DNA of 52,564 nt from Psychrobacillus antarcticus. Lineage in GTDB: Bacteria > Bacillota > Bacilli > Bacillales_A > Planococcaceae. The translations under genes were made by a program, and so were the position numbers. This document shows positions 1 to 8,030 of this stretch, piece after piece. The stretch lies in NCBI RefSeq assembly GCF_029533155.1, contig NZ_JAIZDB010000022.1, positions 1 through 52,564 of the forward strand, given 5' to 3'. The stretch's first letter is position 1; each line of letters begins with the position of its first letter. The notes beneath the pieces are model-generated. The model was not told where the DNA came from and did no database searches. It was given only the letters and a program-made list of their open reading frames with translations.

Positions 1-16
1 AAAGAATGAATAATAC

Positions 17-150
17 TGCTGATTTCCGTTTCAGGTGGACGCGTTCCGCGGGGTGAGCGATGAGCCATCACCGTCGCTTGCGCGTCGCTGTGATGTCTCA
101 TCTGTCTCCCTCATCCCGCTGGAGTCGCCACCTTTCACTCCAATCAATTA
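17..150. repeat. Dispersed palindromic intergenic repeat, type 1
   Basis: A GC-richer island in AT-rich DNA that folds on itself. The outer arms are AGGTGGACGCGTTCC with GCGGGGTGAG and, at the other end, an imperfect complement ending in GTCGCCACCT. The inner arms are GATGAGCCATCAC and GTGATGTCTCATC around a TCGCTTGCGCGTCG tip. Long hairpins of this kind, with a TTTCCG-rich edge and a GCTTGCGC tip, are familiar dispersed intergenic elements of Bacillales (general knowledge, not searched). It has no coding potential. The function is unknown. Confidence 0.6.
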
Positions 151-344
151 AGTGAGTAGTACTCGATAAGAAGATTAGCAGAGCTTATCGCTAAGACGAT
201 AAGAGTAGACAAAGTTAATATAGGGATAAAATCGACTATTGAATAAATTAGGAAGAAATGAGATCTTCTTTTATATAGTGGTAAAAAGAGAATTAGTAAG
301 TGTTTACTAAATAAAGAAGCGAAATAGCGAACGAAATTGCATCT

Positions 345-445
345 TCAGGCCCGCACGATGCGGGTCAGGCAGTCGTTGCGAAATGTTTTTTTATTTTGCG
401 ACGAGCTTTGCGCAGGAGCACCACGATGTCGCGTACTTAGACTGT
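345..445. repeat. Dispersed intergenic repeat, type 2 (hairpin)
   Basis: A second GC-richer patch with short hairpins. CCCGCACGATGCGGG is a small palindrome. GTCGTTGCGAAA and TTTTGCGACGA flank a T-rich loop. The patch ends in AGGAGCACCACGATGT. Composition and layout differ sharply from the surroundings, as in the type 1 repeat, and there is no open frame of note. Probably another Bacillales intergenic repeat family; its boundaries are approximate. Confidence 0.45.
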
Positions 446-554
446 CATTAGGATAGTATCTTTTCTCTAGTTACCCAAAAATGAACTAACCCGTTTTTAA
501 AAGTTGTAGAAGGGCGACGGACAGTTAATAGCCATAAGATTACCGAGAAAAAAA

Positions 555-588
555 GATGCTGGTCGTGACTTCAGTCACGACCAGCATC
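555..588 (-). terminator. Strong hairpin terminator, orphan
   Basis: A perfect 16-bp stem (GATGCTGGTCGTGACT / AGTCACGACCAGCATC) with a 2-nt loop. The A-tract just left of it becomes a T-tract on the minus strand, so it would stop leftward transcription. No leftward gene lies to its right inside the window, so it may instead shield the helicase gene from opposing transcription, or it may be left over from a lost gene. Confidence 0.7.
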
Positions 589-825
589 ATTAAAAAATCA
601 AATGGTAATTATATAGCAATAAATCTGTACAAAGCCATTCGAAAACAGTAGAAAAAGGTTTAGATCCTAGAGGAACGGGCGTTTTTTTGCCTGGTTTTTC
701 TGAAGGGATATATACCAATGGATTTACAGGATAGAATGAAGGTATATGTTAAGATTAAGCAATTGGTAAGGTAACTAGACGATCAACAGAAATTATTGAA
801 AAAAAAGGTCGAGAAAGGATATGCA

Positions 826-3800
826 ATGAACTTTTCGATGAATGAATCAAAGATGAAAAAATTATGTGGGGTAACAGCCTATAAAAAAGGAAAATCCTAT
901 TATCAAGCAGGAAAAGTAAAGGTAAATTCTTTTCAACCAGATGATTCGGTTATAAAAGCGACTGTGCATGCCGTTGAGGATGTTGAGGTTATGATCGTAG
1001 CAGATTCTGATGGAAAGTTTGGAGCTACATGTACTTGCCCACCTATAGGATTTGTCAAAACGTATTGTCAGCATATTGCAGCAGTATTATTTGTAGTGGA
1101 AGAAAAGGAAACAGAGGAACGTCTGGCAACAAGAATGCTTGATTTATTTGAAAATAGATCTGTACATCCAACTGCTAAGCAACTACATTTCGATAAAAGA
1201 CAAACGCTACAGGTGGAATTTATATGCCGTCCAGTACCCCTAGAAAAAGGGGAATACGGATTTGGAATTCAGTTAAATGTCGGTCCAAATGTATTGCATA
1301 GTATTTCTAACGCAAAGAATTTTCTACAGAGTATGGAAAAAAAGGAACCATTTGAATATGCTCCAGGACAGTTCTATGTGCAGGAAATTTATAGCTTTGC
1401 AAAAGAAACGGATGCAGTTCTTCAACTATTAAAAAAAGGGAAGCATGAGCAGGGGGGACAGGTGGATACTTTACTCATTTCTGCATCCGATTGGGATCAG
1501 CTACTTCCATTATTGACGACAGTGCCACTAGTGAAATTCATGCACGAAGATAAAACGTATATAGGATTGCAGTTTGGCAAAGAATTGCCCCTACGTTTTG
1601 CATTTGATGAAGCAAATACGACGAATTACCAGCTGAATGTGGAAGGGTTGGACAAAATTATTGTATTTAAAGGCTATGGCTATACATTTTCACAAGGTGT
1701 TCTGTATAAGCTTCCTCCAGAAGAGTGTAAAAGACTAGCAGAATTAAAGGAAATGCTCGATCAATCTGGCAAGCATGAACTAGTTATTTCAGAGAGTCAA
1801 ATCGATCAATTTATGGAAAGAACTATACCGGGTTTCATGAAACTAGGTCATGTTCATATAGCGGATTCCATTTCAAAAAGAATGGGAGAAACTCCACTTC
1901 GAGTTAAGCTATTTTTAGACCGAGTCAAGCACCGAATACTTGCAGGTCTTGAATTTCAATATGGACATCTTGTTCTTAACCCTTGTGAGGAGATAGAGCA
2001 AGAAGTTATGCATTATCCGGGTATGAGACGTCAGCTCAGTAAGGAACAGCAAATCATTGATGTACTTTTGGAGAATGGATTTACCCAAACGCCGGGTGGA
2101 TTCTACTTATTCGACGAAGAGGCAGAGTATCACTTTTTATATCATGTATTATCAAAAATGGATAAACGGGTTCAAATTTACGCCTCTACAGCTGTTAAAA
2201 TGCGTGTACAAAGAGGATATATTGGTCCGAGGATAAGAGTGGAAGTAAAAGAGCGAACAGATTGGCTAGAGTTTAAGTTTGATCTGAAAGAAATTCCGGA
2301 AAAGGAAATCAAGCGGTTGATGGCTGCCATCGAAGAAAAACGAAAATTTTACCGTATTCCAGGAGGCAATTTAGTTTCACTTGAGACTCCTGAATACCAA
2401 GCGTTATCTAGCTTTATCATTGATATGGGAATTACGACAGATACGTTTGATGATGAAATCCATGTTCCGTTAATAAAAGGAATGCAAATGATTGACTCTT
2501 TAGAGCAAAGCGACCTGGTGGAGCCGGGAGAGCAATTTGCTAAACTTATGAAAACCCTACACGACCCTGAAAACCTAGTGTTGGATGGTCCGATCCCTTT
2601 AGAAGGAATACTTAGAGAATATCAACAAGTAGGATTCCGTTGGTTCCAATTATTAGCGAAATATAAATTTGGTGGTATTCTAGCTGATGACATGGGACTT
2701 GGTAAGACGCTCCAAAGTATTGCCTTCATTGAATCTGTACTTCCAGATGTTCGTGCACGAAATTTACCAGTGCTAATAGTATGCCCTGCCTCACTCTTAT
2801 ACAATTGGAGGAATGAGCTAAAGAAATTCACGCCACATATTCAAGCACAGATAATAGATGGTGATAAAACGAAAAGAAGTGATTTGTGGAAACAGACTTC
2901 ATCTGTAGATGTAATAATTACTTCGTATCCAACGCTTCGAATGGACATTGAGCTATACCGAAACCGACTTTTTCATACGCTGTTTGTAGACGAAGCGCAA
3001 GCCTTTAAAAACCCAGTTACCAAAACAGCAAAAGCGGTGAAGATGATCCAAGCAGAATACCGATTTGCCTTAACAGGTACGCCAATCGAGAACGCATTAG
3101 ACGAGCTTTGGTCCATATTCCACGTTGTATTTCCAGAGTTATTGCCTGGTAGAAGAGCCTTTAGTGAATTAAGCCGTGAAAATATTGCAAAACGAGTTCG
3201 TCCATTTATCTTGCGTAGGATGAAACAGGATGTACTTAAAGAATTACCAGAGAAAACAGAAACGATGCTGTATTCGGAATTGCAGATGGAGCAAAAAACG
3301 TTATATGCAGCTTATTTGGCAGAACTTAAACAGGATGCATTGAAGCATCTGAAAAAAGGAAATCTCCAAAGAAATCGTATTAGAATTTTGGCCGGATTAA
3401 CAAGACTTCGCCAGCTATGTTGTCATCCAGCTCTTTTCGTAGAGGGATATAAGGGAAGCTCAGCTAAATTCGAACAGTTGATGGAGCTCTTAAAGGAATG
3501 CCGAACATCAGGTAGACGAGTGCTCATCTTTTCACAGTTCACACAAATGATAGGTATTATTAGAGGACAACTCATACGAGCGGGGACCCCTTATTTCTAC
3601 TTAGATGGCCAAACTCCATCTGAGGATCGAGTAGAGTTGTGTGATCGCTTTAATGACGGAGAAGGGAATTTATTTCTTATTTCGTTAAAAGCAGGGGGGA
3701 CTGGGTTAAATCTGACTGGTGCAGATACAGTTATTCTTTATGATCTGTGGTGGAATCCGGCGGTGGAACAGCAAGCGGCAGACCGAGCTCATCGAATGGG

Positions 3801-3975
3801 TCAAGAAAACGAAGTACACGTCATTCGTTTAATAGCGAAGGGCACGATCGAAGAAAAAATTACTCAGCTGCAGCACAAGAAGAAAAGCCTTATTGATAAA
3901 GTCATTCACTCTGGTCAGGACACGCTGTCTACTATGACAGAAGAGGATATTAAAGAAATATTAATGATTGAATAA
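826..3975 (+). CDS. SWIM zinc-finger SNF2-family helicase/ATPase
   Basis: A 1049-residue Swi2/Snf2-type DNA translocase, usually annotated SNF2 helicase-associated protein in Bacillales. An N-terminal SWIM zinc finger (C69, C71, C81, H83) precedes a long helicase-associated region. The ATPase core follows: motif I DDMGLGKT near residue 620, motif II DEAQ near 721, motif III LTGTP near 748, and C-terminal motifs SLKAGGTGLNLTGAD near 954 and QAADRAHRMGQ near 982. These proteins remodel DNA-protein complexes using ATP; the biological role in Bacillus is poorly defined. A TTG at 796 is in frame, but AAAGGA at 814-819 sits correctly for the ATG at 826, so the ATG is preferred. It is a single gene with its own terminator. 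Family confidence is high; the role is not known. Confidence 0.95.
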   Translation: MNFSMNESKMKKLCGVTAYKKGKSYYQAGKVKVNSFQPDDSVIKATVHAVEDVEVMIVADSDGKFGATCTCPPIGFVKTYCQHIAAVLFVVEEKETEERLATRMLDLFENRSVHPTAKQLHFDKRQTLQVEFICRPVPLEKGEYGFGIQLNVGPNVLHSISNAKNFLQSMEKKEPFEYAPGQFYVQEIYSFAKETDAVLQLLKKGKHEQGGQVDTLLISASDWDQLLPLLTTVPLVKFMHEDKTYIGLQFGKELPLRFAFDEANTTNYQLNVEGLDKIIVFKGYGYTFSQGVLYKLPPEECKRLAELKEMLDQSGKHELVISESQIDQFMERTIPGFMKLGHVHIADSISKRMGETPLRVKLFLDRVKHRILAGLEFQYGHLVLNPCEEIEQEVMHYPGMRRQLSKEQQIIDVLLENGFTQTPGGFYLFDEEAEYHFLYHVLSKMDKRVQIYASTAVKMRVQRGYIGPRIRVEVKERTDWLEFKFDLKEIPEKEIKRLMAAIEEKRKFYRIPGGNLVSLETPEYQALSSFIIDMGITTDTFDDEIHVPLIKGMQMIDSLEQSDLVEPGEQFAKLMKTLHDPENLVLDGPIPLEGILREYQQVGFRWFQLLAKYKFGGILADDMGLGKTLQSIAFIESVLPDVRARNLPVLIVCPASLLYNWRNELKKFTPHIQAQIIDGDKTKRSDLWKQTSSVDVIITSYPTLRMDIELYRNRLFHTLFVDEAQAFKNPVTKTAKAVKMIQAEYRFALTGTPIENALDELWSIFHVVFPELLPGRRAFSELSRENIAKRVRPFILRRMKQDVLKELPEKTETMLYSELQMEQKTLYAAYLAELKQDALKHLKKGNLQRNRIRILAGLTRLRQLCCHPALFVEGYKGSSAKFEQLMELLKECRTSGRRVLIFSQFTQMIGIIRGQLIRAGTPYFYLDGQTPSEDRVELCDRFNDGEGNLFLISLKAGGTGLNLTGADTVILYDLWWNPAVEQQAADRAHRMGQENEVHVIRLIAKGTIEEKITQLQHKKKSLIDKVIHSGQDTLSTMTEEDIKEILMIE

Positions 3976-3982
3976 AAATATT

Positions 3983-4022
3983 AATCCAAGTTAAGCATAC
4001 ATTGCTTTTCTTGGATTTTTTG
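3983..4022 (+). terminator. Terminator of the SNF2 gene
   Basis: AATCCAAG and CTTGGATT form the lower stem, AAGC and GCTT an inner stem, and a run of Ts follows. It begins 7 bases after the helicase stop codon. Confidence 0.8.
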
Positions 4023-4245
4023 GTTTCTAATGAATGGAAGCTTTATTTTTAGAAGTTTATTGATATACCCTGTAATTCCAGCTTTAAATAAGGCCTTCTA
4101 GTGCCTTTCTACTTAAATATCTAGCAACTGATAGGTCTTAGATGGTTTATGCCTTAAAACGTGGTTTAAATGCAAATGGGAGCATATGGGTAACTAAACG
4201 CAAGTGATTGTCCTCTATATATCTAAATGAAAGGAAAGTGTTCTT

Positions 4246-4390
4246 GAGTGTATACAAGTATACGAAAAGTAAACGTTTTGTGTACAAGATAGCATACTTG
4301 TACACAAAAGAGTGTACAAGGCGTCGTATAGGGATGTACACAATAAAGATTACAAGTAAACAATTTAAGAATATTTGTATACGATAATAG
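4246..4390. repeat. Iteron cluster, candidate parC centromere/operator
   Basis: At least seven copies of a GTGTACAAG-like word occur in both orientations: GTGTATACAAG at 4248, TGTGTACAAG at 4279, CTTGTACACAA at 4297, GTGTACAAG at 4312, TGTACACAA at 4335, GATTACAAG at 4348 and TTGTATACGA at 4375. Several are spaced about 16 bp apart. The array lies immediately upstream of a ParM-like gene and its ParR-like partner, which is where actin-type plasmid partition systems keep the centromere that is also the operon's operator. That ParR binds here is an inference. The only open frame on the complement (4147-4416) looks like an artefact of the repeats. Confidence 0.65.
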
Positions 4391-4456
4391 GTCGAATGTT
4401 TACAGTTTGAATACAACTTTAGGTGGATTGACCAAGCTTTACCTGTAAGATAACCT

Positions 4457-4462
4457 TATAAT
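4457..4462 (+). promoter_or_regulatory. Candidate -10 box of the parM-like operon
   Basis: TATAAT lies 30 bp before the start codon and directly downstream of the iterons. A TTGACC at 4428-4433 is too far away (23-bp spacer) to be a normal -35, so activation or repression by the iteron-binding protein is possible. Weak call. Confidence 0.35.
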
Positions 4463-4492
4463 GGTAGAACATATAGATGAAGGGATGATTTG

Positions 4493-5671
4493 ATGAACAC
4501 TTCAAGAATTTGTGCAATTGATGTAGGGAACGACTCCGTTAAGGCTATATTTGGAAAATTAGAGTATGAACTAAATATTCCTAATGTAATAGCAGTATCA
4601 ACAGAAGATAGACCGGTTATAGGAATAGAGGATTTGAATGATAAAGATCCACTTGAAGGAATTCATATTAAAGTACACTCCCCTGCCCTTAATGAAAACA
4701 ATATAATTTATCGTGTAGGTAGCTTAGCAACGAAAAGTGATAATGCAACTGAATTAGATCCTGGTAGCAACAAATCAGAGGAAGATCAAACACTAGTAAT
4801 GTTATTTGCTTCATTAGCGTTAGATGCAGTTAGAAAAGAAAACGCAGAAGTATTTAAAAAGAATAATAATGTAATCGATGCAAACTATACGCTTGGTACA
4901 GGTCTACCACTTCGCGAAGTAAAAGAAGGAAAAGATGTAGGCTATCGTTCGCAGCTATTAGGATCGGTTCACCAAGTAGAATTTTTAGTAACACCTAAAT
5001 ACCAAGGGTTAAAAGTAAATATTAAATTTGATGAAGTGAAAATATATCCAGAGGGATTTGCAGCGTATATTAACCTAGTAATGGATAATGATTTAAACAT
5101 TATTAATAGAGAGTTAGTAGACAAAAGTATCCTGATTCAAGATATTGGTGGTCTATCAACGGATGTTGCAGTCATTAAGAATCGTAATGTAGACGACGAT
5201 AAAGCGCAGGGGTTCAATTTAGGGGTTTCTGAAGCACTAGAGTCCATTCGAGAAGAAATTAGATTGAAGCATGGTGTGGAATTAGATAGTCGTAGAGACG
5301 TTGTAGATATCATCACTAGAAAAAATGACCGAAATCATATTATGGTTAACGGTAGCCGTACAAGCGTTCATGATATTACTGACCGAATTCTTTTAGACTT
5401 AGCGAAGAAAGAATATCGTCACTTACGTAATGTTTGGCAAAAAAATTCGCAAACAGAAATCTGCTATTTTGTAGGTGGCGGAGCAATCGTATTAAAAGAG
5501 TATTTAAAAACACTAAATAACAACCTAAATGGCTATAATATTGAATTCTTTGAAGATGAAAAAGAGAGCATTTGGATGATGGCAAATGCTTATCATAAGT
5601 TAATCTCTGATTTTGTTAGAAAGAATAAAAAAGAAGTAAAAAGTAATGAAGTAATAAAACAAAAAGTATAA
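4493..5671 (+). CDS. parM: ParM/StbA-like actin-type plasmid segregation ATPase
   Basis: A 392-residue actin-fold ATPase predicted to polymerise and push or pull DNA copies apart. The N-terminal phosphate-1 loop reads CAIDVGNDSVKA, the phosphate-2 loop reads QDIGGLSTDVAV near residue 215, and the adenosine motif FVGGGAIVL is near residue 325. Length and motif order fit the ParM/Alp group known from Bacillus plasmids. TTG at 4490 precedes the chosen ATG, which has AAGGG about 9 bp upstream. The iteron cluster lies upstream and the ParR-like gene follows after 15 bp, a standard three-part partition cassette. Nothing else plasmid-like (replication initiator, relaxase) is visible, so this is either a captured module on a chromosome or part of a large plasmid. 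Confidence 0.88.
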   Translation: MNTSRICAIDVGNDSVKAIFGKLEYELNIPNVIAVSTEDRPVIGIEDLNDKDPLEGIHIKVHSPALNENNIIYRVGSLATKSDNATELDPGSNKSEEDQTLVMLFASLALDAVRKENAEVFKKNNNVIDANYTLGTGLPLREVKEGKDVGYRSQLLGSVHQVEFLVTPKYQGLKVNIKFDEVKIYPEGFAAYINLVMDNDLNIINRELVDKSILIQDIGGLSTDVAVIKNRNVDDDKAQGFNLGVSEALESIREEIRLKHGVELDSRRDVVDIITRKNDRNHIMVNGSRTSVHDITDRILLDLAKKEYRHLRNVWQKNSQTEICYFVGGGAIVLKEYLKTLNNNLNGYNIEFFEDEKESIWMMANAYHKLISDFVRKNKKEVKSNEVIKQKV

Positions 5672-5686
5672 AAATAGGGTGATTTC

Positions 5687-6298
5687 GTGGAAAAATCGGG
5701 GAATTCCGGGATTCAAAGGGGGCAAGCTATTACATTTCGTCTCCCTTCTGACACTCCTGATCACATTATAAAGCAAATGCAAAAGTTAAAAGAAACTGAG
5801 CGCAGAAACTTTTCAAGTAAAATGGCGGAGTTTGTTTTGGATGGGGTAAGTAACTCTTTATCCAAGGATAGAGAAACTATCACCATTCCTATGCCGAAAC
5901 AGTTAAGTAAGGAACAGCGTAACTGGCTTAAACACGCACATTCAGAAGCTATGCTGGGCAATATTGTCTATCAATTGTTGTCAGATCCTGTTCGTGCAAT
6001 GTCTATTCTTGCCTCTCTTAACAGCAATGCCTTAGATATTGACCAAGCCCTATATTTACAAGCTGAGCCAACCGAAAAAGTAGAGGATGCGTATAATACC
6101 AATTCTGATATTTCGGCTGAACCAGAGGGGATTCAATCAGAATTGCCAACTGATGAACTGGAAGATGATTTGATGAACTTTAACTGGGAACAAGCAAAAC
6201 AGGAACATGCTACTACGGAAGAAGATTCCGAACAGCATGTCGAAACTGAAACCTTAGATGATTTACTTGGAGATTTTCTTTCAAGAATGAATAAATAA
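5687..6298 (+). CDS. ParR-like DNA-binding adaptor of the ParM system
   Basis: A 203-residue protein starting at GTG, with AGGGTGA just upstream, 15 bp after parM. The N-terminal third (QAITFRLPSD, then two predicted helices) has the look of a ribbon-helix-helix DNA-binding domain. The middle is helical. The last 80 residues are very acidic and end in LDDLLGDFLSRMNK. In ParR proteins the N-terminus binds iterons and the C-terminal tail caps the ParM filament, so position and layout both support this role; I recognise no strong sequence motif beyond that. The 3' part of this gene is duplicated at 7504-7809. A hairpin terminator follows at 6441. Confidence 0.72.
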   Translation: MEKSGNSGIQRGQAITFRLPSDTPDHIIKQMQKLKETERRNFSSKMAEFVLDGVSNSLSKDRETITIPMPKQLSKEQRNWLKHAHSEAMLGNIVYQLLSDPVRAMSILASLNSNALDIDQALYLQAEPTEKVEDAYNTNSDISAEPEGIQSELPTDELEDDLMNFNWEQAKQEHATTEEDSEQHVETETLDDLLGDFLSRMNK

Positions 6299-6440
6299 TA
6301 CTAGTAGAATGTGTAGTAATACTTCTAATCTATTAAAGAAATTAGAATCTTCTTTGAACAAGTAAAAAGTGATTTAGATTAACATCTACTAAATAACGAG
6401 ATAATTTTTAAATATACTTTATTAGTTTCGTGAGATTAGA

Positions 6441-6490
6441 AACCCCAAATAGTGGGCACTTAAAAAAGTGCTTTTACTTGGGGTTTTTTC
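6441..6490 (+). terminator. Terminator downstream of the par operon
   Basis: AACCCCAA pairs with TTGGGGTT, GCACTT with AAGTGC inside, followed by TTTTTTC. A near-copy serves another locus at 8757-8804, with the same outer AACCCCAAATAGTG and inner GCACTT. Confidence 0.8.
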
Positions 6491-6497
6491 GTTTTGT

Positions 6498-6573
6498 CCC
6501 TGTGTAAGAAACATTCATGTTACTTGAAACAAACTTGAATGTTAATACTTTCATGTTTGTTTGTTACACAAGG
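6498..6573. repeat. Hairpin element, copy A (76 bp)
   Basis: Begins CCCTGTGTAAGAAAC and ends GTTTGTTACACAAGG; inner arms AACATTCA and TGAATGTT make a second hairpin. It is 76 bp, the same length as copy B at 7419-7494 and about 85% identical to it, and both are preceded by TTTTGT. There are two shorter relatives at 46454 and 47082. It is AT-rich and non-coding, like a MITE or REP-type element. No transposase is nearby. Confidence 0.75.
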
Positions 6574-6848
6574 AATTTTTTTAAAGTGAGTGTTTTATTG
6601 CCCGTTAATGCAGGATAAATTTTGTTACATCTTTTTTTGCTTTTTTAATTATACTTCCTTATCAAGGTGAATTACTAAAATATGTAATGCCTAGTTTGCG
6701 TATAGAACAATATCTTTTAAGAAAAACTATTGTTTCGCATCCTAAGAAATCCTATTACTTAATAAATTCATAAATTTGGTATATTTGTCCATGCTATAAA
6801 ACTATCTTTAGCATAATCTATAATATTATAATTGAAAGGAGGGTTATT
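6574..6848. other. Gene-free AT-rich stretch before the BclA-like gene
   Basis: No credible open frame. CATAATCTA at 6812-6820 resembles the -10 element of mother-cell sigma factors (CATANNNTA), which would fit a spore-surface gene, but no matching -35 is at the right distance. GAAAGGAGGG at 6835-6843 is the ribosome-binding site of the next gene. Confidence 0.4.
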
Positions 6849-7283
6849 ATGGGAATTATTATGCCATGTAATTGTTTATCTGAATTAGCGTATATTTACA
6901 ACTTAGATGCTCAAACGGTTGCGATAGAGGCGGATGTTAATTTTAGTACAAATGGTTTTCTGACGCCTGGAATTACGCATGCTTCTGGATCACCTTCGAT
7001 TCTCGTCGCTACTGCGGGTATTTACGAGGTTACTTTTTCCGTGTCAGGTACAGAACCGAACCAATTTGCTCTTTTTCTAAATGGCAACCTAGTTCCGGGA
7101 ACGATATATGCTTCCGGTGCCGGGACGCAGCAAAACAATGGTCAAGCAATATTCACAATAGGAGCCGGAGATGTTCTTACTCTTCGAAATCATTCTTCTG
7201 CAGCAGCAGTTGGCCTTGCTACTCCAATTGGAGGCACACAAGCGAGCGTAAACGCTTCTATTACTCTAAAAAAATTAGATTAA
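6849..7283 (+). CDS. BclA C-terminal-like (TNF-fold) surface domain protein
   Basis: A 144-residue protein. After a short leader with MPCNCLSELAYIY, it is built of beta-strand-like segments (AGIYEVTFSVSG, NQFALFLNG, DVLTLRNHSS, QASVNASITLKKL) that match the trimerising jelly-roll domain at the end of BclA-type exosporium glycoproteins. The usual collagen-like GXY repeats and targeting leader are absent, so this is a stand-alone domain. There is no secretion signal; BclA-like proteins are placed on spores from the mother cell. AGGAGG at 6838-6843 supports the ATG. A spore-surface role is inferred from family resemblance only. It lies between two copies of a hairpin element. Confidence 0.7.
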   Translation: MGIIMPCNCLSELAYIYNLDAQTVAIEADVNFSTNGFLTPGITHASGSPSILVATAGIYEVTFSVSGTEPNQFALFLNGNLVPGTIYASGAGTQQNNGQAIFTIGAGDVLTLRNHSSAAAVGLATPIGGTQASVNASITLKKLD

Positions 7284-7343
7284 TATGAAGGATATGGGAA
7301 CTTCATAAAATAAAGTGAAGTTTTAAAGAAGTCTTCAACAATA

Positions 7344-7387
7344 GAAACCCTGATTTTAGCCGAAAAAGGCCGATTTCAGGGTTTTTA
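7344..7387 (+). terminator. Terminator of the BclA-like gene
   Basis: GAAACCCTGA pairs with TTCAGGGTTT around an inner GGCC-containing loop (GCCGAAAAAGGC), then TTTTT. It lies about 60 bp past the stop codon. Confidence 0.8.
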
Positions 7388-7418
7388 CTTGTAACTAGAC
7401 AAATAATTAGTGTTTTGT

Positions 7419-7494
7419 CCCTGTGTAAGAAACATTCAAGTTAATTCAAACAAACGTGATTGTTTATATTTTCATGTTTGTTTGTTACACAGGG
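7419..7494. repeat. Hairpin element, copy B (76 bp)
   Basis: Same arms as copy A: CCCTGTGTAAGAAAC at the left and GTTACACAGGG at the right, preceded by TTTTGT. The duplicated 3' part of the parR-like gene starts only 8 bp after its right end. Confidence 0.78.
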
Positions 7495-7503
7495 TAATTT
7501 TTA

Positions 7504-7809
7504 ATGTCTATTCTTGCTTCTCTTAACAGCAATGCCTTAGATATCGACCAAGCCCTATATTTACAAGCGGAGCCAACTGAAAAAGTAGAAGATGGGTTTA
7601 ATACTAGTACTAACACTCATATTTCGAATGAACCAGAAGAAAATCAACAAGAATTATCAACTGACGAATTAGAAGATGATTTGATGAACTTTGACTGGGA
7701 GCAAGCAAAACATGAGCATGTCGCTACAGAAGAAGATTCAGAGGAACATGTCGAAACTGAAAGCTTAGATGATTTACTTGGGGATTTCCTTTCAAGAATG
7801 AATAAGTAA
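7504..7809 (+). pseudogene. Duplicated 3' part of the parR-like gene
   Basis: 101 codons nearly identical at the nucleotide level to codons 105-203 of the gene at 5687-6298, starting at its internal ATG (MSILASLNSNALDIDQALYL). It keeps the acidic tail and the LDDLLGDFLSRMNK end. Homology starts one base before the ATG and runs about 55 bp past the stop. The DNA-binding half is missing and no ribosome-binding site is visible, so it is most simply a fragment. However, the frame has stayed open with mostly conservative changes. If translated, it would be a ParM-tail-only peptide. It abuts hairpin copy B on its left. Confidence 0.8.
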
Positions 7810-7856
7810 TAGTAGTAGGATGCGTAGCAGTAATTTCAATCTATTAAAGAAATAAG

Positions 7857-7900
7857 AATCTCCCTAAAGCCAGTAACACCTGGTTTTAGGGAGATTTTTG
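7857..7900 (+). terminator. Terminator after the parR fragment
   Basis: AATCTCCCTAAA pairs with TTTAGGGAGATT. The top contains CCAG-TAACAC-CTGG, then TTTT. It shares the AGTAACAC loop with the terminator family at 18165, 22457 and 46622. Confidence 0.8.
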
Positions 7901-8030
7901 TTTTAAGAAGATGAATTTATGAAATTTAACCAATTTAAGAATATTTATAATAATTTAAATTATATTTATATAAAATTCCCAAAATTTACCTCGCAATATA
8001 ATTATTACCGAAAAAGTGCGGCTATTTGAT

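Noticed and set aside
640-735. Short frame reading VEKGLDPRGTGVFLPGFSEG
   Set aside because: Protein-like but under 30 codons, ends in a stop and has no start or identifiable family; at most a tiny relic.
4246-4390. Replication origin iterons
   Set aside because: No replication initiator or DnaA boxes nearby; the ParM/ParR neighbours explain the iterons better.
4147-4416. 89-codon minus-strand frame
   Set aside because: It spans the iteron cluster, has no ribosome-binding site and reads as an artefact of the AT-rich repeats.
6498-7494. CRISPR-like array from the two 76-bp repeats
   Set aside because: Copies are about 920 bp apart, dispersed and internally palindromic; no regular spacers or cas genes.
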